The notes under the pieces: model-generated
Database searches by the model: none
The model's input: the letters and a program-made list of their open reading frames with translations, nothing else
What the model was told of the DNA's origin: nothing
Position numbers and translations under genes: made by a program
Source of the DNA: Deinococcus soli (ex Cha et al. 2016)
Lineage (GTDB): Bacteria > Deinococcota > Deinococci > Deinococcales > Deinococcaceae
Length of the DNA stretch: 64,000 nucleotides
Reading direction: 5' to 3'
NCBI RefSeq assembly: GCF_001007995.1
Contig: NZ_CP011389.1
Span: forward strand, 1,999,501-2,063,500
Shown: positions 52,294-61,210 of the stretch, piece after piece
How the letters are laid out: every line of letters begins with the position of its first letter
How positions within the stretch are numbered: position 1 is the first letter of the stretch

Positions 52294-52854
52294 TCAACCT
52301 CCCCCGTTCCGCAGAGGCACAGGTGACAGAGAGGACAGTGGGGGCAGGAAGTCCAGCCGATTCCCCTGGGCGTCCGGAAGATAGAGCGCACCATCGTTCC
52401 ATGGCTCTGCCCTCCGGACCACGCGTAGCCCATCCAGGCGGCAGCCCCGGCGCTGATCGGGAAGATCACAGGTCACCTGCCGCAGCTGCCCATCAAGGGA
52501 CCTCATCTGGCCTGTCTGGAGCGCTGCCGCCTCAAAGAGATTGGCTCGCACCAGGGCCTCCAGTTCCCCGGCGGTGGGAACCCGCCCCGTCCAGCGGGTG
52601 AGCGCCGCCAGCAGGTTATGGTCTCCGGTCACCCCGGGGTAGATCAGGACGACCGGCCCTTTGACGTCACGCACCACGCGCTGCGCGGCCTTACAGAAGA
52701 CATCCTCGCGGCCACGTGCACACAGGTCAATCCACCCGCGCGTAGACGAAGGCGCGTGGAGATCCAGCCCTGCCTGCCAGACGTAACCACCGATCAACAG
52801 CAGCGGCAGGCTGACGATGGTGCCCAGCGTGAGAACAGCAGGGGGCAGGTGCAT
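52294..52854 (-). CDS. Hypothetical membrane-anchored or secreted protein
   Basis: A 186-residue protein with an N-terminal hydrophobic segment (LPPAVLTLGTIVSLPLLLIGGYVWQAG, ~residues 3-28), probably an uncleaved anchor. The rest has four cysteines (WIDLCARG, VFCKAAQ, QVTCDLP, RGCRLDG), suggesting disulfides outside the membrane. No domain is recognised. Base composition is a little lower in G+C than neighbours. A TAGGGT box lies 6 nt before the ATG. Converges on phr with about 28 bp between stops. Confidence 0.7.
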   Translation of the reverse strand: MHLPPAVLTLGTIVSLPLLLIGGYVWQAGLDLHAPSSTRGWIDLCARGREDVFCKAAQRVVRDVKGPVVLIYPGVTGDHNLLAALTRWTGRVPTAGELEALVRANLFEAAALQTGQMRSLDGQLRQVTCDLPDQRRGCRLDGLRVVRRAEPWNDGALYLPDAQGNRLDFLPPLSSLSPVPLRNGGG

Positions 52855-52979
52855 GGTCTGACCCTACCGCGCCCCACAGACCGTTCCGTGAGGGTTTAGA
52901 GGCCAGCGTGAGGAGTCTCCTGCTGCGTGCACCACACTGAGGTGGAGTTCTGAGCATGTGCAGCCGCTAGAGTCCGCTC

Positions 52980-53996
52980 ATGACCGACGCTGCCTCTCTT
53001 CCCGCGCTGCACGTGACGAGTGGTGGCACGCGCGTGTACACGTTGCCGGTGCGGGCCTTTCCGAACTTCCGCGCGAACGTGTACCTGCTCGTGCGTGGTG
53101 ACGCGCATGCCCCGGCGTACGCGGCGCTGGTGGATACGGGCGGGGCTGGCCCGGACAGCCTGGGTGACCTGCGGGCGGGTCTCGCGGCGGTGCGGGTCGG
53201 GTACGGCGAGGCGGTGACTGTGGAGAACCTGAGCCGGATCGTGATCACGCATCCGCACCCGGACCACCTGGGCGGCCTGAGTGCCCTGCGGGAGCACACG
53301 GACGCGCCCGTGGCGGCGTTCCACTCGGCGGTGCCGTTCATCGAGCAGCCCGGTTGGGTCCGCACGGCGTGGCTGACCCTGCCCGATGCGCAGGCCGTGT
53401 GGCTGGGCCTGCCGCCCGGGGGTGAACTGGACGGCCGGATCCGCCGACGGGGTGCGAACCTCAGCGTGCCGCGTGCCCTCCCGGTCGCCACGCTCCTGCG
53501 CGACGGGGACGTGCTGGACGACCTGCTGCTCGTGATCCACACGCCGGGGCACGAGGGGAACCAGATCTGCCTGCGCGTGGACGACGTGCTCCTGAGTGCC
53601 GATCACCTGTTGCCGCTGAACTCCCCGCCGCTGATGCCCGCGCGGTTCCTGCCCGGCAGCGGCGTCGCGGCGTTCCTGCACTCACTGGACCGCGTGGAGG
53701 CGCTGGACGGCGTGACCCTCGCGCTGGGCGGGCACGACGGCCCCATGCATGACCCCCGCGCCCGCATCCACGCCCTGCGGACCCGCACGCACGAGAAACT
53801 GGACGGACTGCTGGCCGCCTGCACGCACCCCATGACCGTCCACGACCTGCTGCTGGCGCTGCACCCGCGCCTGCGGCCCATTCAGGCGGTGCTGCTGCTC
53901 GACCAGACCGCCGCCCTCGCGGAGCATCTGGTTGGAACAGGCGCGCTGCACGAAAGCACGCGCGAGGACGGCGCGGCGCTGTTCACCCGCGCGTGA
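52980..53996 (+). CDS. Metallo-beta-lactamase-fold hydrolase
   Basis: A 338-residue MBL protein. Signature RIVITHPHPDHLGGLSALREH (HxHxDH) near residues 82-103, a second His within VIHTPGHEGNQICLRVDDVLLSADHLLP (Asp/His ligands) and ALGGHDGPMHDPRARI for the last His. The C-terminal ~90 residues (HEKLDGLLAACTHPMTVHDLLLALHPRL) match the winged-helix tail of LACTB2/AhlD-like proteins. Substrate unknown (hydroxyacylglutathione, lactone or RNA are options). A TAGAGT box lies 6 nt before the ATG. Its stop overlaps the GTG of the interrupted APH gene. Confidence 0.9.
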   Translation: MTDAASLPALHVTSGGTRVYTLPVRAFPNFRANVYLLVRGDAHAPAYAALVDTGGAGPDSLGDLRAGLAAVRVGYGEAVTVENLSRIVITHPHPDHLGGLSALREHTDAPVAAFHSAVPFIEQPGWVRTAWLTLPDAQAVWLGLPPGGELDGRIRRRGANLSVPRALPVATLLRDGDVLDDLLLVIHTPGHEGNQICLRVDDVLLSADHLLPLNSPPLMPARFLPGSGVAAFLHSLDRVEALDGVTLALGGHDGPMHDPRARIHALRTRTHEKLDGLLAACTHPMTVHDLLLALHPRLRPIQAVLLLDQTAALAEHLVGTGALHESTREDGAALFTRA

Positions 53997-54858
53997 CCCC
54001 GCCCCCCGACCTGCTGCTGGACTGAGGCCTGCGCGACCCGCAGCCGCTGGGGGGCCGCCTGAACCGCCACTGGCAGGTGCGCGCTGGAACGGAGGTCGCC
54101 GCGCTGCGCCGCTGGCACGACCCACACGCGGTTCCGTACGAACTGGACCTGCTGACCCGCCTGACCGGCGGCGGACTGGACCTCCCCTGGCGGCTGCGCG
54201 GTCCCGCTGAACGGGAGGGGGCAGTGTGGACGCTGCACGACTGGGTGCCCGGTGACTCCGCCCCCCGCGAGGACGCCCGTGCGCGGGGCCGCTGGCTGGC
54301 AGACCTGCACGGGCGATGGGCGGCAGTGCTCCTGCCGGAGGATCGCCCCGGTTTCCCCGACGGGCTGGCGGTGCTGCACGACCCGTCCAGTGACGCGCTG
54401 CTGGACGCTCACGAGGCCGCGCGGCCGGGCTGGGTGGGTCTGCTGCGGGCGCACCTGCATGCCGCCCGCGCCGCCACCGCGCACGTCCGAGCACGGCCCC
54501 GGAGGCTGATCCACGGGGATTTCACGCCCTGGAACCTGCGCGTGCAGAACGGGCAGTGGACGGGCCTGCTCGACCTGGAATTCACGCGACCCGCCGATCC
54601 GCTGGCGGACTTCGCGCTGGTATGGCGCGGCGCGCACGACGACGTCATCCACGGGTACGCCGACGTGCGCCCCCTGAGTGTTGAGGACCGGGCGCTGATC
54701 CCGGCACTGTGGTGGGCGCACCTGCTGACTGGCGCGCTGCACGATCTGCGCGCCGGGACGCGGGATGACGGCTGGACGGCGCGGATGCTCGCGCGGCGCT
54801 CCCCGCTGATGGGGGCGCTCGGGGCGGCGCTGCCGGGCGTGCGGTACTCTGGAGCGTT

Positions 54859-54862
<4 letters not shown>
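53993..54862 (+). pseudogene. APH-family kinase with in-frame TGA at codon 11
   Basis: From GTG 53993 (overlapping the MBL stop as GTGA) the frame reads VTPPPDLLLD, then TGA (54023-54025), then GLRDPQPLGGRLNRHWQVRAGTE and a complete APH domain with LIHGDFTPWNLR (catalytic loop) and LLDLEFTRPADPLADF (metal site). APH relatives commonly have W-G at this point, so TGG changed to TGA would account for it. A GTG at 54077 could restart translation and yield ~261 residues lacking the first strand of the N-lobe. It overlaps trmH at the 3' end. It is either an early pseudogene, a re-initiating gene or a sequence error. Confidence 0.7.
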
Positions 54863-55524
<662 letters not shown>

Positions 55525-55693
55525 CCGGCCCCCGCTGCACCCGTCCGGGTGTCCCCCGGCGCGTGCTCACCTTGCGTGCAAAACGTTCACCGCTCAGCAG
55601 GGACAGAGGCGGGCCGCACCCGCTAGACTGACCTGCACACCGCGCCTCTTGAGCCGCCCCCGAGGCGGCTGTGGGGCCAGAGGAACGCCACAC

Positions 55694-55744
55694 ATGACCA
55701 ACACCATTCCACAGGCGGCCCGCGCCGCCACCGGAGCCCGCTGA
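55694..55744 (+). CDS. Short leader ORF coupled to terC
   Basis: ATG to TGA encodes 16 residues (MTNTIPQAARAATGAR); the TGA overlaps the terC ATG as TGATG. AGAGGA lies about 9 nt upstream of the leader start, whereas terC itself has no clear ribosome binding site, so terC translation would depend on the leader. The preceding 55525-55693 shows a TAGACT box (55622-55627) about 65 nt upstream and CCGCCCCCGAGGCGG-type hairpin sequence but no recognised riboswitch. Confidence 0.5.
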   Translation: MTNTIPQAARAATGAR

Positions 55745-56562
55745 TGTTCGGCCTGGAAATGCCGCCCCTGACGCCCGAATTCTGGGCGATTCTGGGTACC
55801 CTGATCCTCCTCGAAGGCCTGCTCTCGGCCGACAACGCCCTGGTGCTGGCCGTGATGGTCCGCCACCTCAAGGGTGACCTGCAACGCAAGGCGCTCGCCT
55901 ACGGCATCGGCGGGGCGGTCGTCCTGCGCATCCTGGGCGTGCTGCTCGCCAGCTACATCCTCGAATACTGGTGGCTGCGTGCCTTCGGCGCGGCGTACCT
56001 CGCGTACCTGGCCATCTCGCACTTCCTGAAACACCGCAGCACCGAGGACGAGGCCGACGAGAAGAGCAAGGGCCGGGGCTTCTGGGCGACCGTCGTGCTG
56101 CTGAACCTCACCGACCTCGCGTTCAGCGTCGACTCGATCCTCGCGGGCGTCGCGCTGATCCCCCGCGGGATGCCGCGCGAGCAGGGCCTGACCATCGTCG
56201 TGATCGGCGGCATCATCGGCCTGATCCTCATGCGGATCGCGGCAACCGTGTTCCTGAAACTGCTGAACAAGTACCCCGCGTTCGACCACGTCGCCTACGC
56301 CCTGGTCGGCTGGATCGCCGTGAAACTCGGCCTGGAGACCCTGGAAGCCGCGCACGAGATCTTCCCCGCCGTGCCCTACTGGCACATGCCCACCCCGATC
56401 TTCTGGGGTGTCATGGCCGCCATCGGCATCATCGGCTCGTTCCTCGCCACCCGCACACCCGCCATGAGCGACGAGGCCGCCGAGGCGAAAGCCGAAGCCG
56501 TCGTCCACGAGATCGACGAGACGGTCGCCGACGCCAGCGACGGCCGCATCGACGGCCGCTGA
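55744..56562 (+). CDS. TerC-family integral membrane protein
   Basis: A 272-residue protein with about seven TM helices and the family acidic motifs LLSADNALVLAVMV (first repeat) and NLTDLAFSVDSILAGVAL (second repeat), where the paired Asp/Asn are thought to bind metal ions. The middle loop is charged (TEDEADEKSKGRG). TerC-family proteins are linked to tellurite resistance and, in several bacteria, Mn2+ export during metalation of exported proteins. In Deinococcus, Mn handling is important for oxidative-stress tolerance, but substrate is not shown here. Translation appears coupled to the 16-codon leader. Confidence 0.9.
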   Translation: MFGLEMPPLTPEFWAILGTLILLEGLLSADNALVLAVMVRHLKGDLQRKALAYGIGGAVVLRILGVLLASYILEYWWLRAFGAAYLAYLAISHFLKHRSTEDEADEKSKGRGFWATVVLLNLTDLAFSVDSILAGVALIPRGMPREQGLTIVVIGGIIGLILMRIAATVFLKLLNKYPAFDHVAYALVGWIAVKLGLETLEAAHEIFPAVPYWHMPTPIFWGVMAAIGIIGSFLATRTPAMSDEAAEAKAEAVVHEIDETVADASDGRIDGR

Positions 56563-56782
56563 ACCCGAACGCCCTGCGCGGGCCGCTCCCCTCATCGGGA
56601 CGCGGCCCGCGCCTTTCTGATCCCACCGGGGCGAGGTTGCACCCGGTTCAAGCCCGGCGGTGCCCGCCGCACTGCGCGCTGCCCAGCACGCCCAATCCAG
56701 CCTCAATCACAGGCCGTCACTGCCCGCACCTGCCCATATGCCCTGACGTGCCGCAGTTCGTGTCCAGCGTACACTGAACCCC

Positions 56783-58015
56783 ATGAGCGACCTTCTGGAC
56801 ACCATCCGCGACCTGGCCAAACCGACCGACAGCAAGATCCTGATGGTCGTCCTCGACGGCGTGGGCGGCCTGCCCCTCGACACCAACGGCGACACCGAAC
56901 TCGCCGCTGCGAAGACCCCCAACCTCGACGCGCTGGCCGCGCAGAGCCAGCTCGGGCAGATCGAACTCGTCGGGGCGGGCATCACCCCCGGCAGCGGCCC
57001 CGGCCACCTCAGCCTCTTCGGGTACGACCCCCTGAAGTACGTCGTGGGTCGCGGCGCCCTCAGTGCTGTGGGGATTGGCGTGAAACTCGGCGCCGGTGAC
57101 GTCGCCGTGCGCGGCAACTTCGCCACCCTCGGCGAAGGCCGCGTCGTGCAGGACCGCCGCGCGGGCCGCCCCAGCGACGAGAAGAACGCCGAGATCGTGG
57201 GCAAACTCAAGGCCGCCATCCCCGACGTCGACGGCACCCCCGTCGAGATCTACACCGAGTCGGAGCACCGCTTCGTGGTCGTCTTCCGCGCGAACGGCGG
57301 CAGCCCCCTCGGCGCGAACCTCAGCGACGTGGACCCCCAGGCGACCGGCGTGCCCCCCATGACCGCCCAGGCCCACGACGACGCCAGCCAGAAAACCGCC
57401 GACCTCGTCAACGCCTTCGTGCAACGCGCCGAAACCGCCCTGAAGGACGAAACGCAGGTCAACGGCGTCCTCTTCCGCGGGTACAGCGACGTCCCCCACT
57501 TCCCCAGCTTCGACGATGCCTATCAGCTCAGGGCCGCCTGCATCGCCAGCTACCCCATGTACAAGGGCCTCGCCAGCCTCGTCGGCATGGACGTCCTCAC
57601 CGTTCAGGGGGAAGAAGACGCCCTCGACGGCAAGGTCCAGGCCCTCAAGGACAACTGGAGCAAGTACGACTTCTTCTACTTCCACGTCAAGAAAACCGAC
57701 AGCACCGGCGAGGACGGCGACTTCAAAGCCAAAGTCAAGAAGATCGAACTCTTCGACGCCCTGCTGCCCCAGCTCCTGGCGCTGAACCCCGACGTCATCG
57801 CCATCGTCGGCGACCACAGCACCCCCAGCAAACTCGCCACGCACTCCTGGCACCCCGTGCCGCTCCTCATCCGCAGCGACTACGGCCGCCGCGACCTCGC
57901 CCAGCGCTACACCGAGGATGAAGCCCTGAAAGGCAGCCTCGGCCTGCGCAAAGGCACCGACCTCATGCCGCTCCTCATGGCCAACGCCCTGAAACTCAAC
58001 AAGTACGGCGCGTAA
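56783..58015 (+). CDS. apgM: 2,3-bisphosphoglycerate-independent phosphoglycerate mutase, archaeal type
   Basis: A 410-residue alkaline-phosphatase-superfamily enzyme interconverting 2- and 3-phosphoglycerate. Seen: [70 protein letters not shown] (metal Asp and the catalytic Ser region), [71 protein letters not shown] (metal Asp-His). Length matches ApgM (about 410) and not the 510-residue GpmI. A TACACT box lies 7 nt before the ATG. A terminator hairpin follows. Confidence 0.94.
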   Translation: MSDLLDTIRDLAKPTDSKILMVVLDGVGGLPLDTNGDTELAAAKTPNLDALAAQSQLGQIELVGAGITPGSGPGHLSLFGYDPLKYVVGRGALSAVGIGVKLGAGDVAVRGNFATLGEGRVVQDRRAGRPSDEKNAEIVGKLKAAIPDVDGTPVEIYTESEHRFVVVFRANGGSPLGANLSDVDPQATGVPPMTAQAHDDASQKTADLVNAFVQRAETALKDETQVNGVLFRGYSDVPHFPSFDDAYQLRAACIASYPMYKGLASLVGMDVLTVQGEEDALDGKVQALKDNWSKYDFFYFHVKKTDSTGEDGDFKAKVKKIELFDALLPQLLALNPDVIAIVGDHSTPSKLATHSWHPVPLLIRSDYGRRDLAQRYTEDEALKGSLGLRKGTDLMPLLMANALKLNKYGA

Positions 58016-58032
58016 CCAGAACCTTCCCCACG

Positions 58033-58066
58033 CGGCCCCCTCGCCCACCCGGCGCGGGGCCGTTTC
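58033..58066 (+). terminator. Intrinsic terminator after apgM
   Basis: CGGCCCC / GGGGCCG, 16-nt loop, then TTTCC; 17 bp after the apgM stop. Confidence 0.6.
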
Positions 58067-58160
58067 CACAATCCCGGCTCAACCCCCCGTTCAGCCCAGG
58101 GTCAGATTCACACGGCAAGGTGAACACATTACGTTCCCACGCGGAACACGGAGGACCACC

Positions 58161-58679
58161 ATGCACAAAACCATCCTGACCACCGCCCTCGCGGTCACCC
58201 TCGGCGCCGCCACCCTCTCCAGCAGCGCCGGCGCCCAGACGCTCAGCGTCAACATCAGCGCCAGCCTCCAGTACCCCAGCGTCATCCAGACCACCGCCAA
58301 CCTCCTGAACCTCCTCAGCCAAGGCGTCAAGGTCACCCTCCTCACCCCCACCAACCAACCCGCCGCCACCGTCAGCAGCGGCGGCGGCATCGTCGTCAAC
58401 CCCGCCTACCCCACCACCCGCCTCACCCAGGTGCAAGTCATGACCCAGGTCCCCGGCACCACCACCTACGCCAAAGAGATCTACCCCCTCGCGCAACCCA
58501 TCACCACCGCCCAACCCCTCAGCGCACAGAGCATCGTCGTCAAAGCCAAAGACGGCACCCGCCAACCCCTCATGAACGTCATGGCCCGCCAGGCCGCCTG
58601 GGCCAAAGCGCCCGGCCTGCAGAAAAAACCTGGCGGCATGCCCCCCGGCCAGTACAAGAAAACACAGGGCAACAAGTAA
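58161..58679 (+). CDS. Secreted hypothetical protein
   Basis: A 172-residue protein with a signal peptide (MHKTILTTALAVTLGAATLSSSAGAQ), mature part starting near residue 27. It is rich in Thr, Gln and Pro (TLSVNISASLQYPSVIQTTANLLNLLSQGVKVTLLTPTNQPAATV) and ends in a basic, Pro/Gly-rich tail (KAPGLQKKPGGMPPGQYKKTQGNK). No domain is recognised; it may be an envelope or surface protein. GGAGG lies 6 nt before the ATG. It sits between two terminators as a monocistronic unit. Confidence 0.72.
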   Translation: MHKTILTTALAVTLGAATLSSSAGAQTLSVNISASLQYPSVIQTTANLLNLLSQGVKVTLLTPTNQPAATVSSGGGIVVNPAYPTTRLTQVQVMTQVPGTTTYAKEIYPLAQPITTAQPLSAQSIVVKAKDGTRQPLMNVMARQAAWAKAPGLQKKPGGMPPGQYKKTQGNK

Positions 58680-58693
58680 CCCCACCAACCCAG

Positions 58694-58717
58694 ACCCCTC
58701 CCACGCGGAGGGGTTTC
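58694..58717 (+). terminator. Intrinsic terminator after the secreted protein gene
   Basis: A perfect 7-bp stem ACCCCTC / GAGGGGT, 7-nt loop, followed by TTCTCCT; it ends 4 bp before the TATCCT box of the next gene. Confidence 0.65.
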
Positions 58718-58731
58718 TCCTATCCTGACCC

Positions 58732-59124
58732 ATGCCGCCCCGGCCCCTCCTGATCCTCGACCTGGACGAAACCCTCTGGCACGGCACCCCCGACCCCACC
58801 CACACCACCGCTTTCCTCTGGCACCGCGACCGCTGCTCCTGGCACCGCGACGAACACGGCGACCTCCAACCCCGCAAACCCGCCCGGAAACTCCGCGCCA
58901 CCTGGATACGATCCCGCTACCCCCGCGAACGCATCCTCGCCATCGACGACCGACCACAAAACTGGGCATCCGGCTACGGCCACCTCGTCCGCGTCACCCC
59001 CTGGACCGGCGACCCCACCGACGACGAACTCCCCCGCCTCGCCCGGTACCTGCTGAGCATCGCGGACACGCCGGATCTTCGGCGGGTGGAGAAGCGGGGA
59101 TGGCGGGGGCGGGTTCTGGACTGA
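58732..59124 (+). CDS. NIF/FCP1-like HAD phosphatase, apparently internally shortened
   Basis: A 130-residue HAD protein of the NLI-interacting-factor-like group: RPLLILDLDETLWHG is motif I (DLDET) and FLWHRDRCSWHRDEHGDLQPRKPARKL..WIRSRYPRERILAIDDRPQNWASGYGHLVRVTPW covers the lysine and motif III-IV (DDxxxN). In relatives about 50 residues (cap-like helix and motif II, the W/T-S/T-A strand) separate motif I from the FLWHR segment; here only TPDPTHTTA does. Motif II is therefore missing and activity is doubtful. A TATCCT box lies 5 nt before the ATG. C-terminus LRRVEKRGWRGR is family-typical. Confidence 0.75.
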   Translation: MPPRPLLILDLDETLWHGTPDPTHTTAFLWHRDRCSWHRDEHGDLQPRKPARKLRATWIRSRYPRERILAIDDRPQNWASGYGHLVRVTPWTGDPTDDELPRLARYLLSIADTPDLRRVEKRGWRGRVLD

Positions 59125-59138
59125 TTGTTTGATTGGTT

Positions 59139-59644
59139 GCGCCTGCGGCGGGCCTCCCCACCCCCCAGCCCCCTACCCCAGAGGGGCAGGGGGAGCTTAC
59201 GTTGCACTGGGCAAGAGTTTTGACTCGTGCGGCGTGTTTGTGTTGGGCGGTGGGGTGTCCGGCTTCGACGCCATCCTGCCGCCCCCCGCAAGGCCCGCGC
59301 GCTGCGCGCACGACGGCCGGCGGCAGTCTGCGGTCAGGTGATCGGTGGGACGCTTCGCGCCGCTGATCGACTTTCAAAAGACCGCTTTGGCAGAAGCCCA
59401 AAAAGTAGAACCTTCCGGCACGCACCACGTCGACTTGCCCCGCAACCGTCGTGGCAGACGAGCCCGTCGTGCGCGCAGCGCGCGGGGCGCCCGCAGCGAA
59501 TTCGGAGGTCTGCAGCCCCATACGTGGCCGAACCCGCCAGTCACCCACCGACCACCTCAGAGAAAGACCTGCCGAGCGCAGCGACCGCTCCCCCTGCCCC
59601 CCTGGGGTAGGGGGCTGGGGGGTGGGGAGGCCCGCCGCAGGCGC
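59139..59644. repeat. 506-bp nested inverted-repeat element
   Basis: Outer arms 59139-59196 and 59587-59644 are 58-bp inverted repeats with 57 matches (beginning GCGCCTGCGGCGGG). Inside, 59294-59316 and 59464-59486 are perfect 23-bp inverted repeats containing GCGCGCTGCGCGCACGACGG. The sequence between the inner arms (about 147 bp) is unique and unusually A-rich for the genome (CAGAAGCCCAAAAAGTAG near 59391). No transposase or plausible gene is present; open frames here are artefacts of G+C. The element accounts for nearly all of the 560-bp gap between the HAD and MocR genes. Confidence 0.85.
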
Positions 59645-59684
59645 CCACCTTCGACTCCGCAGGAAACCCGCCTTCCAACTCAGG

Positions 59685-61112
59685 TCAAACCAGCCGCTCA
59701 CTCCCCCGGCTCGTGAACTCCGCCCACGCCCGCGCGAGCCGGTTGACTGCTTCGGGGATGTGGTCGGGGTGCAGGGTGAAGGGGATGCGCAGGTACTGGT
59801 CGGGGAGAGGGGTGACGCCCATGCTGGCGCCGGGGTAGAGGCGCAGGCCGTGGCGGGCGGCGTGGTGGGTGTAGGCGCTGGCGGTGGGGCCAGGGAGGGT
59901 GATCCAGAGGAATTGTCCGCCGGGTGGGGTGGTGAACGTCCAGTCGGGGAGGTGGGTGCGCAGGAGGTGGGCGAGGTGGTCGCGGGCGGGGGTGATGGCG
60001 GCGCGGCGTTCGCTGATGAGGGTGGGGAGGTCGGTGAGGAGGTGGAGGGCGAGGTGCTGGGCGGGTTGGCTGCTGCCGAAGTCGGTGAGGGTCTTGGCCT
60101 GTTTGAGGGTGGGGGCGAGGGTGGGGGGGAGGCGGAGCCAGCCGATGCGCAGGCCCGCCCAGTAGAGCTTGCTGAGGGAGCCGACGTTGAGGATGGGGGC
60201 GCGTGGGGCGAGGGTGCTGAGGCGGGGGGGTGGGGGGGTGTCGGTGAAGGGGAGGTCGAGGAGGGTGTCGTCTTCGAGGGTGGGGAGGTGGGTGTCGTGG
60301 AGGTGCGCGGCGAGGTGCTGGCGGGCGGGGTGGGTGATGGTGGTGCCGGTGGGGTTGTGGTGGGTGGGGGTGAGGAACGCGAGGCGGGGGTGGTGGGTGC
60401 GGGTCTGGTGCGCGAAGTGGTGGGGGTCGAGGTGCTGGGCGGTGACGGGGGTGCCGGTGAGGTGGGCGCCGGCGGCGCGCATGACGTCGATCGCGCCGAA
60501 GTAGGTGGGGGTCTCGAGGAGGGCGGTGTCGCCGCGCCTGAGGAGGGTGTGGGCGGTGAGGGCGATGGCCTGCTGGGCGCCGCTGGTGATGAGGATCTGT
60601 TCGGGGGTGGTGGGGAGTCCGGCGTGGGTGTAGTGCTGGGCGATGAGGTCGCGCAGGTCGGGGAGGCCGTGGGGGTGGTAGGGGCTGTCGTAGTGGGCGT
60701 GCTGCGCGGCGTCGCGCAGGCGGGCGCGCTGGGCGTCGGTGAGGAGGGGCACGGCGATGGTGAGGTCGATCTCGCTGGGGTGGGCCGCGCCGACGGGGGT
60801 GCGCAGGGTGAGGAGGGGCTGGGCGCGGGGGGCGGTGGGGGCGACGTGCGTGCCGCGTCCGACGTGCCGGGTGAGGTAGCCGCTGGCGGTGAGGTCGTCG
60901 AGGGCGGTGACGGCGGTGGCGCGGCTGACGCCGAGCAGCGCGGCGAGGGTGCGTTCGGCGGGGAGGCGCTGTCCGGGACTGAGTTCCCCGCGGTCGATGG
61001 CGTGCTGGAGGTGGGTGTGCAGGCGGGCGTGGAGGGGGCCGGGGTGGTCGCGCCAGCCGCGCAGCAGGGCGGCCCAGTGGGGCGCGTCGGTGGGGCTGTG
61101 CGGCGTGGGCAT
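59685..61112 (-). CDS. MocR-type GntR/aminotransferase fusion regulator
   Basis: A 475-residue PLP-dependent transcription factor. N-terminal GntR winged helix: LHARLHTHLQHAIDRGELSPGQRLPAERTLAALLGVSRATAVTALDDLTASGYLTRHVGRGTHV (residues ~25-90). C-terminal fold-type I aminotransferase domain (~120-470): HGLPDLRDLIAQHYTHAGL, ILITSGAQQAIALTAHTLLRRGD, TPTHHNPTGTTI, and NVGSLSKLYWAGLRIGWLR with the PLP-binding Lys (SLSK). MocR proteins control vitamin B6, GABA or amino-acid-derived pathways. Start 61112 has a TACGCT box 7 nt upstream. Divergent from benE. Confidence 0.9.
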   Translation of the reverse strand: MPTPHSPTDAPHWAALLRGWRDHPGPLHARLHTHLQHAIDRGELSPGQRLPAERTLAALLGVSRATAVTALDDLTASGYLTRHVGRGTHVAPTAPRAQPLLTLRTPVGAAHPSEIDLTIAVPLLTDAQRARLRDAAQHAHYDSPYHPHGLPDLRDLIAQHYTHAGLPTTPEQILITSGAQQAIALTAHTLLRRGDTALLETPTYFGAIDVMRAAGAHLTGTPVTAQHLDPHHFAHQTRTHHPRLAFLTPTHHNPTGTTITHPARQHLAAHLHDTHLPTLEDDTLLDLPFTDTPPPPRLSTLAPRAPILNVGSLSKLYWAGLRIGWLRLPPTLAPTLKQAKTLTDFGSSQPAQHLALHLLTDLPTLISERRAAITPARDHLAHLLRTHLPDWTFTTPPGGQFLWITLPGPTASAYTHHAARHGLRLYPGASMGVTPLPDQYLRIPFTLHPDHIPEAVNRLARAWAEFTSRGSERLV

Positions 61113-61125
61113 GCGCTTCAGCGTA

Positions 61126-61156
61126 CAGGCCAATCTGTCTGGATGAGCAGGCCAAT
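61126..61156. promoter_or_regulatory. Direct-repeat operator between the MocR gene and benE
   Basis: Two copies of CAGGCCAAT start at 61126 and 61148, 22 bp apart (two helical turns), in the 98-bp divergent region, followed by GGGCCATTGCCC. MocR regulators usually bind direct repeats spaced by whole turns, so autoregulation and control of benE are likely. Confidence 0.5.
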
Positions 61157-61210
61157 GCACGGGCCATTGCCCCTGCCCGGAGGGGGCCATTCGGGTGCAC
61201 ACTCGGGAGC

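Noticed and set aside
55525..55693. A yybP-ykoY (manganese) riboswitch upstream of terC
   Set aside because: terC genes are often preceded by one, but the conserved loop sequences are not visible here.
58994..59701. A 235-codon minus-strand frame across the nested inverted repeat
   Set aside because: It is read through repeat arms and shows no domain; composition explains its length.
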